Assembly (NCBI GenBank): GCA_038141425.1
Contig: JAYQIC010000010.1
Span: 773,136-837,135 of the forward strand
DNA: 64,000 nt
Source: UBA7985 sp038141425
GTDB taxonomy: Bacteria; Pseudomonadota; Alphaproteobacteria; UBA7985
Direction: 5' to 3'
The notes below the pieces were generated by a model. The model was given only the letters and a program-made list of their open reading frames with translations. It was not told the DNA's origin and did not search any database. The translations under genes and the position numbers were made by a program. The first letter of the stretch is position 1. Each line of letters opens with the position of its first letter. Positions 29,132 through 37,989 of the stretch are shown piece by piece.

Positions 29132-29520
29132 GGTAGATTAATCTGCCAAGATAGTCCGAAACGGTCCTTGCACCAACCGAAGCGCTGGCTGAAGCCGTAG
29201 TTGTCCAGCGGCATCATCACTTCACCGCCGTCGGACAGGGTGGTGAACACCCGGGTCAGCTCGTCTTCGCTGTCACAATCGACGAACAGCGACATCGACG
29301 GGGTGAAGTCGAAGGCGTGAGGGATTGGGCTGTCGATTACCTGCAGGATCGCACCGCTGAACTCGATGGTGGCGAGCTTGATGGTGCCGGCCGGGCCCAT
29401 ATCGTCCGCGCCGTAGTCTTCGCGGGCGAGGGTCTTGAAGCCGGGAAAGATCGAGGCGTAGAGGTCGAGTGCCTCGGCCCCATTCCCCTGGAACATGATG
29501 TGGGTTGAAACGCCGGTCAT
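29128..29520 (-). CDS. VOC family protein, PhnB-like
   Basis: Intact 130-residue protein of the vicinal oxygen chelate fold. It begins MTGVSTHIMFQGNGAEALDL, then YASIFPGFKTLARED, and ends SQRFGWCKDRFGLSWQINLP, the pattern of the PhnB / 3-demethylubiquinone-methyltransferase-like group. The role of this group is usually unknown; a metal-dependent lyase or isomerase is possible. First of three adjacent minus-strand genes (VOC, GAF, sulfotransferase) with overlapping stops and starts, so they probably form one operon with a promoter in 29521-29660. Confidence 0.88.
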   Translation of the reverse strand: MTGVSTHIMFQGNGAEALDLYASIFPGFKTLAREDYGADDMGPAGTIKLATIEFSGAILQVIDSPIPHAFDFTPSMSLFVDCDSEDELTRVFTTLSDGGEVMMPLDNYGFSQRFGWCKDRFGLSWQINLP

Positions 29521-29662
29521 GGCCTGTTCATGCCTCCCTTTCCTCGGTCGTCAGCCCGGCGAGATCAAACGATAGGAATTGCCGGATGCTGTCCGGGTTG
29601 ATCCTAACACAAACCCCGATACGTTTATGTTGATAGAAAGATGAAATCGTGAGGCTGCGCCG

Positions 29663-29785
29663 ATGACCATCATGTTCATGTACATCACCGGGTTGGTGTT
29701 CGCGCTGGCGCTGATCCTCTGGACCCAGAGACAGGCAATCCGCGCTTGGCTGCAACGGGTTTTCGGCGGTCAGAACAAGTCCTGA
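29663..29785 (+). CDS. Small membrane peptide, 40 residues
   Basis: ATG 29663 is preceded by GAGG at a good distance and followed by a short frame reading MTIMFMYITGLVFALALILW, then a charged amphipathic tail (TQRQAIRAWLQRVF, GGQNKS) and TGA at 29783-29785. One membrane-spanning segment of about 18 residues with a positive tail, so the N terminus is probably outside. It lies alone between the divergent VOC gene and the convergent aminotransferase. I do not recognise a family; a small regulatory or stress membrane peptide is possible. Confidence 0.5.
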   Translation: MTIMFMYITGLVFALALILWTQRQAIRAWLQRVFGGQNKS

Positions 29786-29833
29786 GCGTCCTCAGCGGCC
29801 CTATGGGTCGAGGGTTCGAGGCACAAAGGGGGC

Positions 29834-31006
29834 CTAGGCACAAAGGGCCGCGATCCGGTCGCAGGCGCGCTGCAGCTCCTCATCGGGCACGGTCAGGCTC
29901 AGCCGGATCCAGTCCCGGGTGACAGTGCCGAAAGACGTACCCGGCATGACCGCAACCCCGGCCTGTTCGAGCAGGCGCGCGGCAAAGGCGTGGCCGTCCA
30001 GCCCCAGACCCGTACCGCCGACACCGACCAGCGCAAACATCCCGGCCTGCGGTTCTGCAACCCGCAGCCCGGCGACCCCATCGAGTGCTTCCGTGACCAG
30101 CTTTGCCCGCCGCCGGAGCGAACTGCGCATGCGCGCCGCCGTCTCTCCTGTGTCACCCAGCGCAGCTGCGGTCGCGTCGGCGATGAAGGGCTGGTTGCCG
30201 AACAGCATGGTCTCGGCTAGCGGCACCAGTTGTTCGATCACCGCTTCAGCACCCACGACCCAACCCGAGCGCAGCCCCGGCGCGGCGTGAGACTTGGAGA
30301 TCGACGCACAGCCCAGCGCGTGGCCGTCAAAGGCCGCATGATTGAGCGGTGAGACCAGCGGCCGGTTGTCGTAGATCAGGTCCTCGTAGACCTCATCACA
30401 GATCAACCAGAGACCCCGCTGCACCGCGAGCTCGCCAAGACGCGTGCAGGCGTCCTCATCGAGCAGCGATCCGGCCGGGTTGTGAGGATTGTTGAGCAAG
30501 ATCGCGCGGGTACGGGGGTTCAGGACCGCTTCCAGCGCGTCAAAATCGATACTGAAGCCAGTGTCAGGGTCCAAGGGCGCAGAAACCATGGTCGCCCCTG
30601 CGCCCGCGACCACGCCTTCGTAGGTGGCGTAGCAGGGGTCGAAGACCACCACTTCATCGCCGGGGTTCACCAGACCGCGCATGAGCGCGTAGAGCGCGGT
30701 CTGCGTGCCGGGAAAGGCAAGGAAATTGTCAGTCGTAAACTCCCGCCCGCGCCGGGCGGTGTAGCGCGCTGCCAGCGCGTCCAGCAGCACCGCTTCGCCG
30801 CGACCATTGGAGTAGCCGACCCGACCAGCCTCCAACGCCTGGGCCATGGCAGGCACCAACGCCGGGGCCATGGGCTCGTCTGGCTCACCGATGGTCAGTT
30901 CGATGATCGGATTCCCGGCGGCCGCCAGCGCCCGCGCCCGCACGTGCAGGTCCCACTTGGCGCCGCCTAGCGTGCTCAGGTTTCGCGTGACTTCGGAAAC
31001 GTCCAC
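29834..31006 (-). CDS. Class I/II pyridoxal-phosphate aminotransferase
   Basis: Intact 390-residue fold-type I aminotransferase of the AspC/AAT I-gamma group. Substrate-side motif ELTIGEPDEPMAPAL, FPGTQTALYALMRGLVNPGD, NNPHNPAGS, cofactor Asp-Tyr in LICDEVYEDLIYD, PLP lysine in SISKSHAAPGLRSGW, and a C-terminal Arg in WIRLSLTVPDEE. The amino donor and acceptor are not evident. It stands between the small membrane peptide and the betaine ATPase gene on the same strand, with a 160-base gap to the latter. Confidence 0.9.
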   Translation of the reverse strand: MDVSEVTRNLSTLGGAKWDLHVRARALAAAGNPIIELTIGEPDEPMAPALVPAMAQALEAGRVGYSNGRGEAVLLDALAARYTARRGREFTTDNFLAFPGTQTALYALMRGLVNPGDEVVVFDPCYATYEGVVAGAGATMVSAPLDPDTGFSIDFDALEAVLNPRTRAILLNNPHNPAGSLLDEDACTRLGELAVQRGLWLICDEVYEDLIYDNRPLVSPLNHAAFDGHALGCASISKSHAAPGLRSGWVVGAEAVIEQLVPLAETMLFGNQPFIADATAAALGDTGETAARMRSSLRRRAKLVTEALDGVAGLRVAEPQAGMFALVGVGGTGLGLDGHAFAARLLEQAGVAVMPGTSFGTVTRDWIRLSLTVPDEELQRACDRIAALCA

Positions 31007-31166
31007 CAGAAATCCTTTTTGGTTGCTAATCAGGTCGGGGTTGCTGTTCAGGCCGGGCCTGCAGACCCGTTGGCATTGGCGATATTGGCGGTATTGCCGG
31101 TACCACTCATGCCTTGCCTGCCCCCCGCCATGGGGCCTGAACCGCGCCGTGGCGAGAGGCGAACGC

Positions 31167-32180
31167 CTAGCTGGTCATAGCCCGCATGATGATTTCACGA
31201 TCGATCTCGCCGACGATTTTCCCGGCTTCGTCGATAACGGCAACCGGGCTGTCGGTGTCGGCAACCTGATTGATGGCTGACTCAATTTTGGCACCAGACC
31301 TGACCCCACCTTCGGCACTCAGGCCCTTGCTCGCCGGGCGCATGACCTTGCCCACGGACAGGACCTTGTAGCGCGGTACATCCTCGGTGAATTCGCGGAC
31401 ATAGTCGTCAACGGGCGCAGCGACGATTTCCTCGGGCGTGCCGATCTGGACGATTTCTCCGTCCTTCATGATCGCAATGTGGTCGCCCATTTTAATGGCT
31501 TCGAGGAAGTCGTGGGTGATGAACACCATGGTTTTCTGCAGCTTGGCCTGCAGATCGAGCAACTCGTCCTGCATCTCCCGCCGGATCAGCGGGTCGAGCG
31601 CTGAGAAGGGCTCGTCGAAGAACAGGATTTCGGGATCCATGGCCATAGCGCGGGCAAGCCCAACACGCTGCTGCATGCCCCCGGACAGCTCGCGCGGAAA
31701 GCGTTCGCCCCAGCCGCCGAGCCCGACCAGATCGAGGATTTCCTCGGCTTTCTCGGTGCGCTTGACCTTGCCCATGCCGCGCACTTCGAGCCCGTAGGCG
31801 ATATTGTCGATGACGCTGCGGTGGGGAAACAGACCGAAGTGCTGGAACACCATGGCGACCTTGGAGCGTCGCAGTTCGCGCAGGTCGCGCTGGCTGAGGT
31901 CACGGACGTCGTGGCCGTCGATGGTGATGCTGCCGCCAGTGGGTTCGATCAGGCGGGTCAGGGTACGCAGCAGGGTCGATTTCCCCGAGCCGGACAGCCC
32001 CATGACCACGAAGCACTCGCCGCGCCGGACCTCGAAGTCGACATCCTTGACGGCGACGACATGGCCGGTTTCTTCCTGGATCTCGTCGCGGGATTTGCTG
32101 CGGTCGTGGGTGTCGAGCACCTGCTCGGCATTGGCCCCAAAGATTTTCCAAACGCCCGAGGCGGCGATCATCGTATCCAA
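31167..32180 (-). CDS. Glycine betaine/proline ABC transporter ATPase, ProV/OpuAA-like
   Basis: Intact 337-residue ATPase of the osmoprotectant family. Walker A GLSGSGKST, Q-loop MVFQHFGLFPHRSV, signature LSGGMQQR, Walker B ILFFDEPFSALDPLIR, H-loop FITHDFLEA. The C-terminal CBS-like region is short (VAVIDEAGKIVGEIDREIIM). An insert near the N terminus (HDRSKSRDEIQEETGH) is typical of ProV. The gene is divergent from the betaine-binding protein gene and separated from the permease gene by that gene, so the three subunits are expressed from different promoters. Confidence 0.92.
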   Translation of the reverse strand: MDTMIAASGVWKIFGANAEQVLDTHDRSKSRDEIQEETGHVVAVKDVDFEVRRGECFVVMGLSGSGKSTLLRTLTRLIEPTGGSITIDGHDVRDLSQRDLRELRRSKVAMVFQHFGLFPHRSVIDNIAYGLEVRGMGKVKRTEKAEEILDLVGLGGWGERFPRELSGGMQQRVGLARAMAMDPEILFFDEPFSALDPLIRREMQDELLDLQAKLQKTMVFITHDFLEAIKMGDHIAIMKDGEIVQIGTPEEIVAAPVDDYVREFTEDVPRYKVLSVGKVMRPASKGLSAEGGVRSGAKIESAINQVADTDSPVAVIDEAGKIVGEIDREIIMRAMTS

Positions 32181-32225
32181 AGCAAATCCTCCCTCGTCGC
32201 GAGCCCCTGCGACGCGATTTATCTA

Positions 32226-32251
32226 CCACAGCAAAGCTGGTGAGGCTGTGG
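32226..32251. promoter_or_regulatory. Inverted repeat in the divergent proV / binding-protein promoter region
   Basis: CCACAGC (32226-32232) and GCTGTGG (32245-32251) form perfect 7-base arms around a 12-base centre, 45 bases upstream of the ATPase gene. It is a candidate operator for osmotic or substrate control of the divergent transporter genes. A TTTATT follows on the + strand, so a small hairpin in an untranslated leader is an alternative. Confidence 0.4.
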
Positions 32252-32377
32252 TTTATTACCCCTTTTCGCGACTTCGCGTCACTTCCCCCTAGGCATTTGG
32301 CACGAAAGACGCTTTAGTATCAATGCATAGGTTCCCCCGACTGCGGGAGGCGGTCGGGCTTATGGAGGAGAGAGACT

Positions 32378-33316
32378 ATGAAAATGCTGAAAATTGCTGC
32401 CCTCGGCGCGACGCTGCTGGCTTCAACAATGTCGTTCAACACCATCGCACACGCTCAGGGTCGCCTGAACGCGGCCGTGGCTGACTGGACCGGCGCTGTT
32501 GTCACGGGTCGCCTGCTCATGACCATTCTTGAGCGGGAATACGACTACAAGATCAACTACATCGAGCTGCCTTCGGGCAACGCCACGCTGGAAGCCATTG
32601 CCGGTGGCGACATCGACATGGGCTTCGAGTACTGGCCGTCCTACAACCCTGCCAAGGGTACCTGGTTCGAAGAGTGGGGTGGCCCGGGCACCGTGAAGAT
32701 CGTCGGTGAGACCGGCGTCATCGGTAAGTCCAGCTACTACGTACCACGCTACCTGGTCGAGGGTGACGATGCCGCCGCCAAAGACCTGAAGCACTTCTCT
32801 GACCTGGCCAACTACGTCGACCTGTTCGCGACCGTGGAAACGGGTGGCAAGGGTCGTCTGATCGGCTGCCCGGCGCTGAACTGGGCGTGTGATGACCAGG
32901 CGCGTGCTGATGCCTACGGCGTTGGCTTCGAAGCTGTGGTTCTGGGTTCCGAGACTGCACTTTGGGCTGAGATGCAGGGTGCCTACAAGCGTCAGGAGCC
33001 ATTTGTGGCCTACGCGTGGGAGCCACACTGGATCCACGCTGAACTCGACCTGGTGGCCCTGGAACTGGACCCCTACGGCGACGGCTCTGCGTGGCCGAAG
33101 TCTGGTTGGGCTGAAGACGTAACCATCAACTACGCCTCCGAGCGGCTGTTCGGCAAGCATGACGCAGCACTGGCGATGATCGCAAACTCGCGCATCACCA
33201 ACGCTCAGCAGGCTCAGATGATCTACGCGGTCGACGTACAGGGCGAAGACGTTCAGGACGTTGTCGATGACTGGCTCGCCAACAACGAAGACGTCTGGAG
33301 AGCCTGGCTGCAGTAA
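32378..33316 (+). CDS. Glycine betaine-type ABC substrate-binding protein, OpuAC-like
   Basis: Intact 312-residue periplasmic protein. GGAGGAGAGAG precedes ATG 32378; the signal peptide is MKMLKIAALGATLLASTMSF and ends at AHA. Ligand-cage features of the family are visible: VADWTGAVVTGRLL, GGDIDMGFEYWPSYN, and FVAYAWEPHWI, where aromatic residues bind the quaternary amine. A terminator follows at 33352. It would deliver betaine, proline betaine or choline to the ATPase and permease encoded on the other strand. Confidence 0.92.
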   Translation: MKMLKIAALGATLLASTMSFNTIAHAQGRLNAAVADWTGAVVTGRLLMTILEREYDYKINYIELPSGNATLEAIAGGDIDMGFEYWPSYNPAKGTWFEEWGGPGTVKIVGETGVIGKSSYYVPRYLVEGDDAAAKDLKHFSDLANYVDLFATVETGGKGRLIGCPALNWACDDQARADAYGVGFEAVVLGSETALWAEMQGAYKRQEPFVAYAWEPHWIHAELDLVALELDPYGDGSAWPKSGWAEDVTINYASERLFGKHDAALAMIANSRITNAQQAQMIYAVDVQGEDVQDVVDDWLANNEDVWRAWLQ

Positions 33317-33351
33317 GGCTGTGCCAAGGCACCCATTCTTGAGGTGACACG

Positions 33352-33389
33352 GAACGGGCTGTTGCGATTGCAATGGCCCGTTCTTTATT
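33352..33389 (+). terminator. Rho-independent terminator after the betaine-binding protein gene
   Basis: GAACGGGC (33352-33359) pairs with GCCCGTTC (33376-33383), with a 16-base loop, followed by TTTATT. It lies 36 bases after the stop codon. Confidence 0.75.
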
Positions 33390-33530
33390 GGGCAGGCCCA
33401 CGGCTTTCGTTGCCAGCATGAGACGGCGGTGCAACGACGGATGGCGGCTCAAAGGAAGGGGTGGCGGGCTCGATTTGACGCCGCTTCGCGGCTTACAAAT
33501 CTCCCCGCGCAGTTGCTTCTCCTCTCTGAC

Positions 33531-33857
33531 GCTCAAAACGCTTGGCTTTGAGCGACGTTTTCCCTTTGCGCTCAAAACGGCTTCGCCTTTGAGCGACGTT
33601 TTCGCCGACCTTGCGCTCGACACGCTTCGCGGTCTTTGACAAGCGCGCTGGAGTTCTTCTGGATAGCGAGGTCAGAGTGATTTGACCGCCTGAAAACTGG
33701 CGAAGTCTGTGTGGCGCGGTCAGGGCTGCGAAGCACCGCTCTTTAGCAGCGGCTTGGCCTTGACCGCGCCGAGGGGGCGTTCCACTTTGCGCTTAGCACG
33801 CTCCGCCTGTGAGCGGGTTTTCCTCTGCGCTCAAAACGCTCCGCTGTGAGCGCGTTG
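33531..33857. repeat. Array of REP-like palindromic repeats in an 840-base non-coding gap
   Basis: Five related units are found at 33531-33562, 33568-33603, 33613-33639, 33789-33822 and 33827-33857. The core is GCGCTCAAAACG, a short variable loop, then TTTGAGCGACGTTTTC or a variant (GTGAGCG). In the second unit CGCTCAAA and TTTGAGCG are perfect arms. Only short frames exist in 33317-34156, none with a plausible ribosome site, so I call the gap non-coding. Copies in the same intergenic gap suggest a mobile or amplified extragenic element. Confidence 0.7.
33713..33770. repeat. Long-arm inverted repeat within the repeat-rich gap
   Basis: GGCGCGGTCA (33713-33722) and TGACCGCGCC (33761-33770) are perfect 10-base arms. 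Inside, GCTGC and GCAGC can pair as well, giving a cruciform or structured RNA of about 58 bases. It lies between repeat units three and four and shares no obvious sequence with them. Confidence 0.55.
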
Positions 33858-33891
33858 GAATCAGGCGAGTCACGTTTTCTCTAGCACTCGA

Positions 33892-33992
33892 CGCGGCGGT
33901 GTTTATCCTGAGCCTGTCGAGCGCCTTGGCGTCAGGGAGGCCACGTTGAAACATGGTTGCGCGGCGGCGTTTATCCTGAGCTTCGTCGAGAG
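33892..33992. repeat. Two direct copies of a GTTTATCCTGAGC repeat
   Basis: GCGGCGGTGTTTATCCTGAG at about 33895 and GCGGCGGCGTTTATCCTGAG at about 33963 recur 68 bases apart, each followed by C(C/T)TGTCGAG or CTTCGTCGAG. The TTTATCCTGAGC..GTCGA core resembles short extragenic repeats common in alphaproteobacterial genomes. It ends about 160 bases before the permease stop. Confidence 0.55.
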
Positions 33993-34156
33993 ACCCGTCG
34001 CGCAGCTCAGAAAAGCCGTTAGGCCGAGCATAGCGCGGCCTGTCCGTTTTATTTCGCGTGGGAGGACCGAAGGCCGCGAAGCGGCCAAGGTCCGAGCGCG
34101 CCACCAAACTGCGAAAGCCACAGCGCACAGCACCCGATAACGGGAGGTCTTCATCT

Positions 34157-36304
34157 TCAGAGCCCCAGCGCCTTGCGCTGCCGTGCCGTCGCCGCGCTGG
34201 TCAGTCGGTCGAGCATAACCGCGACCAGCACGATCCCGATGCCGCCCACCAAGCCCGCACCGGTATCGGCCATGGTCATGGCCTGGAACACCACCAGACC
34301 GAGCCCCTCACCCGCCACCATCGGCGTGATCACCTGCATCGCCAGCGCCATGGCAATCGCCTGATTGACGCCGAGCATGATCGACGGGCTCGCCATCGGC
34401 AGCTTGACCTTGAACAGCGACTGCGACTGGGTCGAGCCATAGGCATCGCAGACCTCGTTGACCTGCGCCGGGACCTGCTTCAGCCCCAGCATGGTCATCC
34501 GCACCATGGGCGGCAGCGCGTAGATCACCGTCGCAATGATCGCCGTCACCTTGTTGCCGCCGAACAGCATCAGCACCGGGATCAGATAGACGAAGGTCGG
34601 CATGGTCTGCATGGTGTCGAGGATCGGGGTCAGGATCCGCTCCAGCGTGCGGTTATAGGCCGCAAATATCCCCATCGGCAGCCCCACCACCACACACACC
34701 AGCACCGAGGCGAGGGTTGCGGCGATCGTCTCCATGGTCGGCACCCAGATGTTCCCGACCCCGGTCAGGAACATCAGGAAGGTGACCACGGCGGCAAACC
34801 GCCAGCCCCCGGCCGCCCAGCCCATGAGGAACAGTCCGCCCAGCGCGTAGAACCACGGCAGACCCACGAGGAATTTCTCCAGCGGATCGAGCAGGTAGAG
34901 GAAGGTGAAGGCCCGCAGCCCCTTGGAGAAAGCCGCGAAAACCTTGTTTGACGCCAGCCAGTCCACGCTGTCATCGACCGGCCCCCGCATGCGGAACATC
35001 AGCGAATCAGGATAGTACCCGATATCGTAGATCCAGCGGTCGACGGCGAAAATCGCCAGAATGATCAGCACTGCGATGAACAGGAACTGCCGCGCCCTGA
35101 GCACGCGCGCGAACGACGCCCCGAATTCCCGGTTGGCGAGCCCGAACAACCCGCCCAGCGCCAGCGCTACGCCGTGGGTCAGCGCGCTCGACGCCGTCCC
35201 GATCCCGCGCCAGACGACATCCAGCCCCTGCTCGCACCAGCGCGCCGGCGCGACCCGGTACCACGTCTGGGGCAGCAGCCGGAAGCGCAGCTGGGTGCGG
35301 TCCGCGAGCGCCTCGCTGTCCTTGGGCGCACCGATCGCCAGCGTCAGACGATCGAAGATGATGGCCATGAATACGATGCACATGCCCGCCTCGAAGGCCC
35401 AGCCGACCTTGAGCTTGAACAGCGCTTTGTAAACCTCGCGACCCAGACCGCCGGTGCCAATGAAGGCCGCCAGCACCGCCAGCCCCAACGCCATCATGAT
35501 GGTCTGGTTGATGCCCAGAACGATCGAGGGCATTGCCTGCGGGATCTGTACCTTGGCCATGGTCTGCAGCCGGGTCGAGCCGAAGCTCTGCGCCACCTCG
35601 ACCGAGGTCTGCGGCACCTGTCGGATACCCAGATTAGTCAGACGCACCACCGGCGGCATGGCATAGATGATAATCGCCATCGCCGCCCCGGTGTTGCCGA
35701 TACCGAACAAAAAGATCGCCGGCAGCAGATAGACGAAGGCCGGCATGGTCTGCATGGCGTCGAGCACCGGCCGGATGGCGGACTCGACCCGGTCGTCCTG
35801 CGAACACCAGACCCCGAGCGGGATGCCCAGCACCACCGAAATCACCACTGATACGCCCATGAGCGACAGGGTCGACATCGCTGGATCCCACATGTCGACA
35901 GCACCCCAGAACATGACCCCAACCACGGTCAGCAGCGCCAGCCGCAGCCCGCCAAACCGCAGCCCGAGCAGCCCCAGCGCGGCGACGACCAATGGCCAGG
36001 GTCGCACTTGCAGGAAATACTCGACCTCACCAATCCAGTAGGTGATGACCTTGGCGATGGCGCGGGTGGTATCGCGCACGTTGGCCTTGAGCCAGTCCTC
36101 GCCGATGTTGATCCAGTAGATGAAATCGATGCGGGTGGAGATGGCTTCGGGGAAACCGTACTTGAAGCCGAAAACGCGGTAGACGAGGATCGACACGGCC
36201 AGCGCCAGCACCGCCCAGGCCAGCGCGGTGTAGTTCACGCCGTCGATGACCAACAGGCGCCCCAGCGTCGGGCTGCCCGGACGTGGTCGGATCGGTGCGG
36301 TCAT
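34157..36304 (-). CDS. Betaine ABC permease, tandem fusion of two ProW-like domains
   Basis: Intact 715-residue membrane protein. ATG 36304 is preferred because GGGAGGAG lies nine bases upstream; a GTG at 36349 would only add 15 residues. Two ProW/OpuAB permease domains follow one another: the first with QTMPAFVYLLPAIFLFG and the EAA-like loop VEVAQSFGSTRLQTMAKVQ, the second with QTMPTFVYLIPVLMLFGGN and NEVCDAYGSTQSQSLFKVK. Each has its own set of membrane helices, joined by a long linker with further helices. Most family members are single-domain proteins that form homodimers; here both halves of the pore are in one chain. It pairs with the ATPase and binding protein encoded 2-5 kb away. Confidence 0.92.
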   Translation of the reverse strand: MTAPIRPRPGSPTLGRLLVIDGVNYTALAWAVLALAVSILVYRVFGFKYGFPEAISTRIDFIYWINIGEDWLKANVRDTTRAIAKVITYWIGEVEYFLQVRPWPLVVAALGLLGLRFGGLRLALLTVVGVMFWGAVDMWDPAMSTLSLMGVSVVISVVLGIPLGVWCSQDDRVESAIRPVLDAMQTMPAFVYLLPAIFLFGIGNTGAAMAIIIYAMPPVVRLTNLGIRQVPQTSVEVAQSFGSTRLQTMAKVQIPQAMPSIVLGINQTIMMALGLAVLAAFIGTGGLGREVYKALFKLKVGWAFEAGMCIVFMAIIFDRLTLAIGAPKDSEALADRTQLRFRLLPQTWYRVAPARWCEQGLDVVWRGIGTASSALTHGVALALGGLFGLANREFGASFARVLRARQFLFIAVLIILAIFAVDRWIYDIGYYPDSLMFRMRGPVDDSVDWLASNKVFAAFSKGLRAFTFLYLLDPLEKFLVGLPWFYALGGLFLMGWAAGGWRFAAVVTFLMFLTGVGNIWVPTMETIAATLASVLVCVVVGLPMGIFAAYNRTLERILTPILDTMQTMPTFVYLIPVLMLFGGNKVTAIIATVIYALPPMVRMTMLGLKQVPAQVNEVCDAYGSTQSQSLFKVKLPMASPSIMLGVNQAIAMALAMQVITPMVAGEGLGLVVFQAMTMADTGAGLVGGIGIVLVAVMLDRLTSAATARQRKALGL

Positions 36305-36475
36305 GATCCAGTCTCCTCCCAAACAATCAGCGCGCGACCCGGGGGTCACGGCTCATTCATATGCAGAAAAGCAGAACCACACCGCCCGCGAAAGGGTCTT
36401 GATGCCAAAAACAACGAAAACGTCGCAGTCCGGCTGCCTCCGATGCTCCCCTGAGAGCGACGGCCGGGTGCGCCG

Positions 36476-37908
36476 CTAGACCGCGATTGCTGGCAGCGCG
36501 GTCCGCGGCAGAAACGCACCGGCCATGGCATGCTCGTAGGTATAGGCCGCATCGAACAGCCCCGTATCGTCGAAGGGCCGCGTGATCAGCTGGATCCCCG
36601 TCGGCACCCCATGGCGGTCGCGCCCGGAAGGCAGCGATATCACCGGGCAGTTGTACTGCATGTTGAACTGATGGGTCAGCAGCCAGCCGTACTCACCATC
36701 GACGGGCTTGCCCGCGACCTCAAAGGCTGGGTTGGTCGCGTCGTGGTCGGTCCGAACCGCGCCGATCGACAGCGTCGGGCACAGCAGCACATCGTAGTCA
36801 GCCAGCACCGGGCCGAGGCTCTGGTACATACGGTGCTGCCCTTCCCACGAACGGGCGACGTCGTCGGTCCCAGCTTGGCTGCAATATCGGCGGCGAGGCG
36901 CCCGTAGTCGGTCAGCTGCTCGCGCTGCCCCTGCTCCGCTGCCCACAGGGCGGCGCGGCCGAAGTGCATGGCGGCGTACCAGTTCATCGCGGCTTCATCG
37001 ACCCAGCTGCCCCAGCCCAGCTCGACTTCCTCGACCGTGCAGCCTGCAGCCCGCAGAGCCTCCAGCGCCGCCAGCGTGTTCTCGCGTACCTCGTCCTCGA
37101 TCGGCACGTAGCCCAGATCCATCGACCAGGCCACGCGCAGTTTGGCCGGCGGACGGGCCTCGGCCAGCTCGATGCGGTCGGGCAGGCTGTCGTGATCGAG
37201 CGGGTGCGGGCCAGAGACGATATTCTGGCCCAGCGCGATGTCGCCGACGTCGCGCGCGAGAAAACCACAGTGGTTGTAGCGGTCGAAGTTGGCGGGTGGT
37301 CCGTCGGGGTTGCGGCCGTGGGGCGGCTTATAGCCCGCCAGCCCGCAGCAGCTCGCCGGTATCCGGATCGACCCACCAATGTCGGTCCCGGTCGCCAGCG
37401 GGTCAGCCCGGCCGCCAGCGCGGCGGCAGACCCACCCGAGGAACCCCCGGGTCCGAAGTCGAGGTTGAAGGGGTTGCGGGTCACGCCCCACAGGGTGGCT
37501 GTTACAGACCGCGGACAGGCAGAACTCAGGCGTCGTCGTCCGGGCATGGAAGATCGCACCCGCGGCCTCGAGCCGTTCGATCATCGGGTCGGTCTCAGTA
37601 TCGATATTATCCTTGAGCGTCAGCGAGCCTTGGGTGGTCCGCCGCCCGGCCATCCGGTGCACGTCCTTGACCGCGACCGGCAAGCCCTCCAGCGCCCGCG
37701 CAGTCCCGGCGGCATAGCGATCGGCCGCTGCGCTCGCCTGCTGTCGCGCTTCGTCGAAGAATGTCTCGGTATAGGCGTTAATCGCCGGGTTGATCGCCTC
37801 GGTGCGGGCGATCAGCACGTCCAGATAGTCGACTGGCGACAGGCTCTTGTCCCGGAAGCGAGCCAGCACGTCCCGCGCCGACAGAAAACTCAGCTCGGTG
37901 GCATCCAT
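36476..37908 (-). CDS. Amidase, amidase-signature family (three frameshifts)
   Basis: About 477 residues. ATG 37908 follows AAAGGAGTG; the longer frame from 37959 is less likely. The catalytic lysine is in LPVAVKDVHRMAG. The serine loop is hidden in a doubly shifted stretch (about 37487 to 37405) whose other frame reads LWGVTRNPFNLDFGPGGSSG and GSAAALAAGL, the amidase signature; the cis-serine follows in LATGTDIGGSIRIPAS. A third shift near 36870 separates the C-terminal part, DYDVLLCPTLSIGAV and LPSGRDRHGVPTGIQLI. It hydrolyses an amide or nitrile-derived amide. It sits between the betaine permease and the iron alcohol dehydrogenase, same strand. Confidence 0.9.
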
Positions 37909-37989
37909 GGCGGCACTCCTTTCGCACCCACGTGGTTCCGGCGCCATACCTTCTCCCAACAGAGCAAGGCGGCGCCCCTCGGGTCTCTC

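Noticed and set aside
29800..29835. GGTTCGAGGC resembling a tRNA T-arm
   Set aside because: No acceptor, D- or anticodon arms can be drawn around it.
33317..34156. CRISPR-like array in the repeat-rich gap
   Set aside because: Units are imperfect palindromes with irregular spacing and no unique spacers of constant length; no cas genes.
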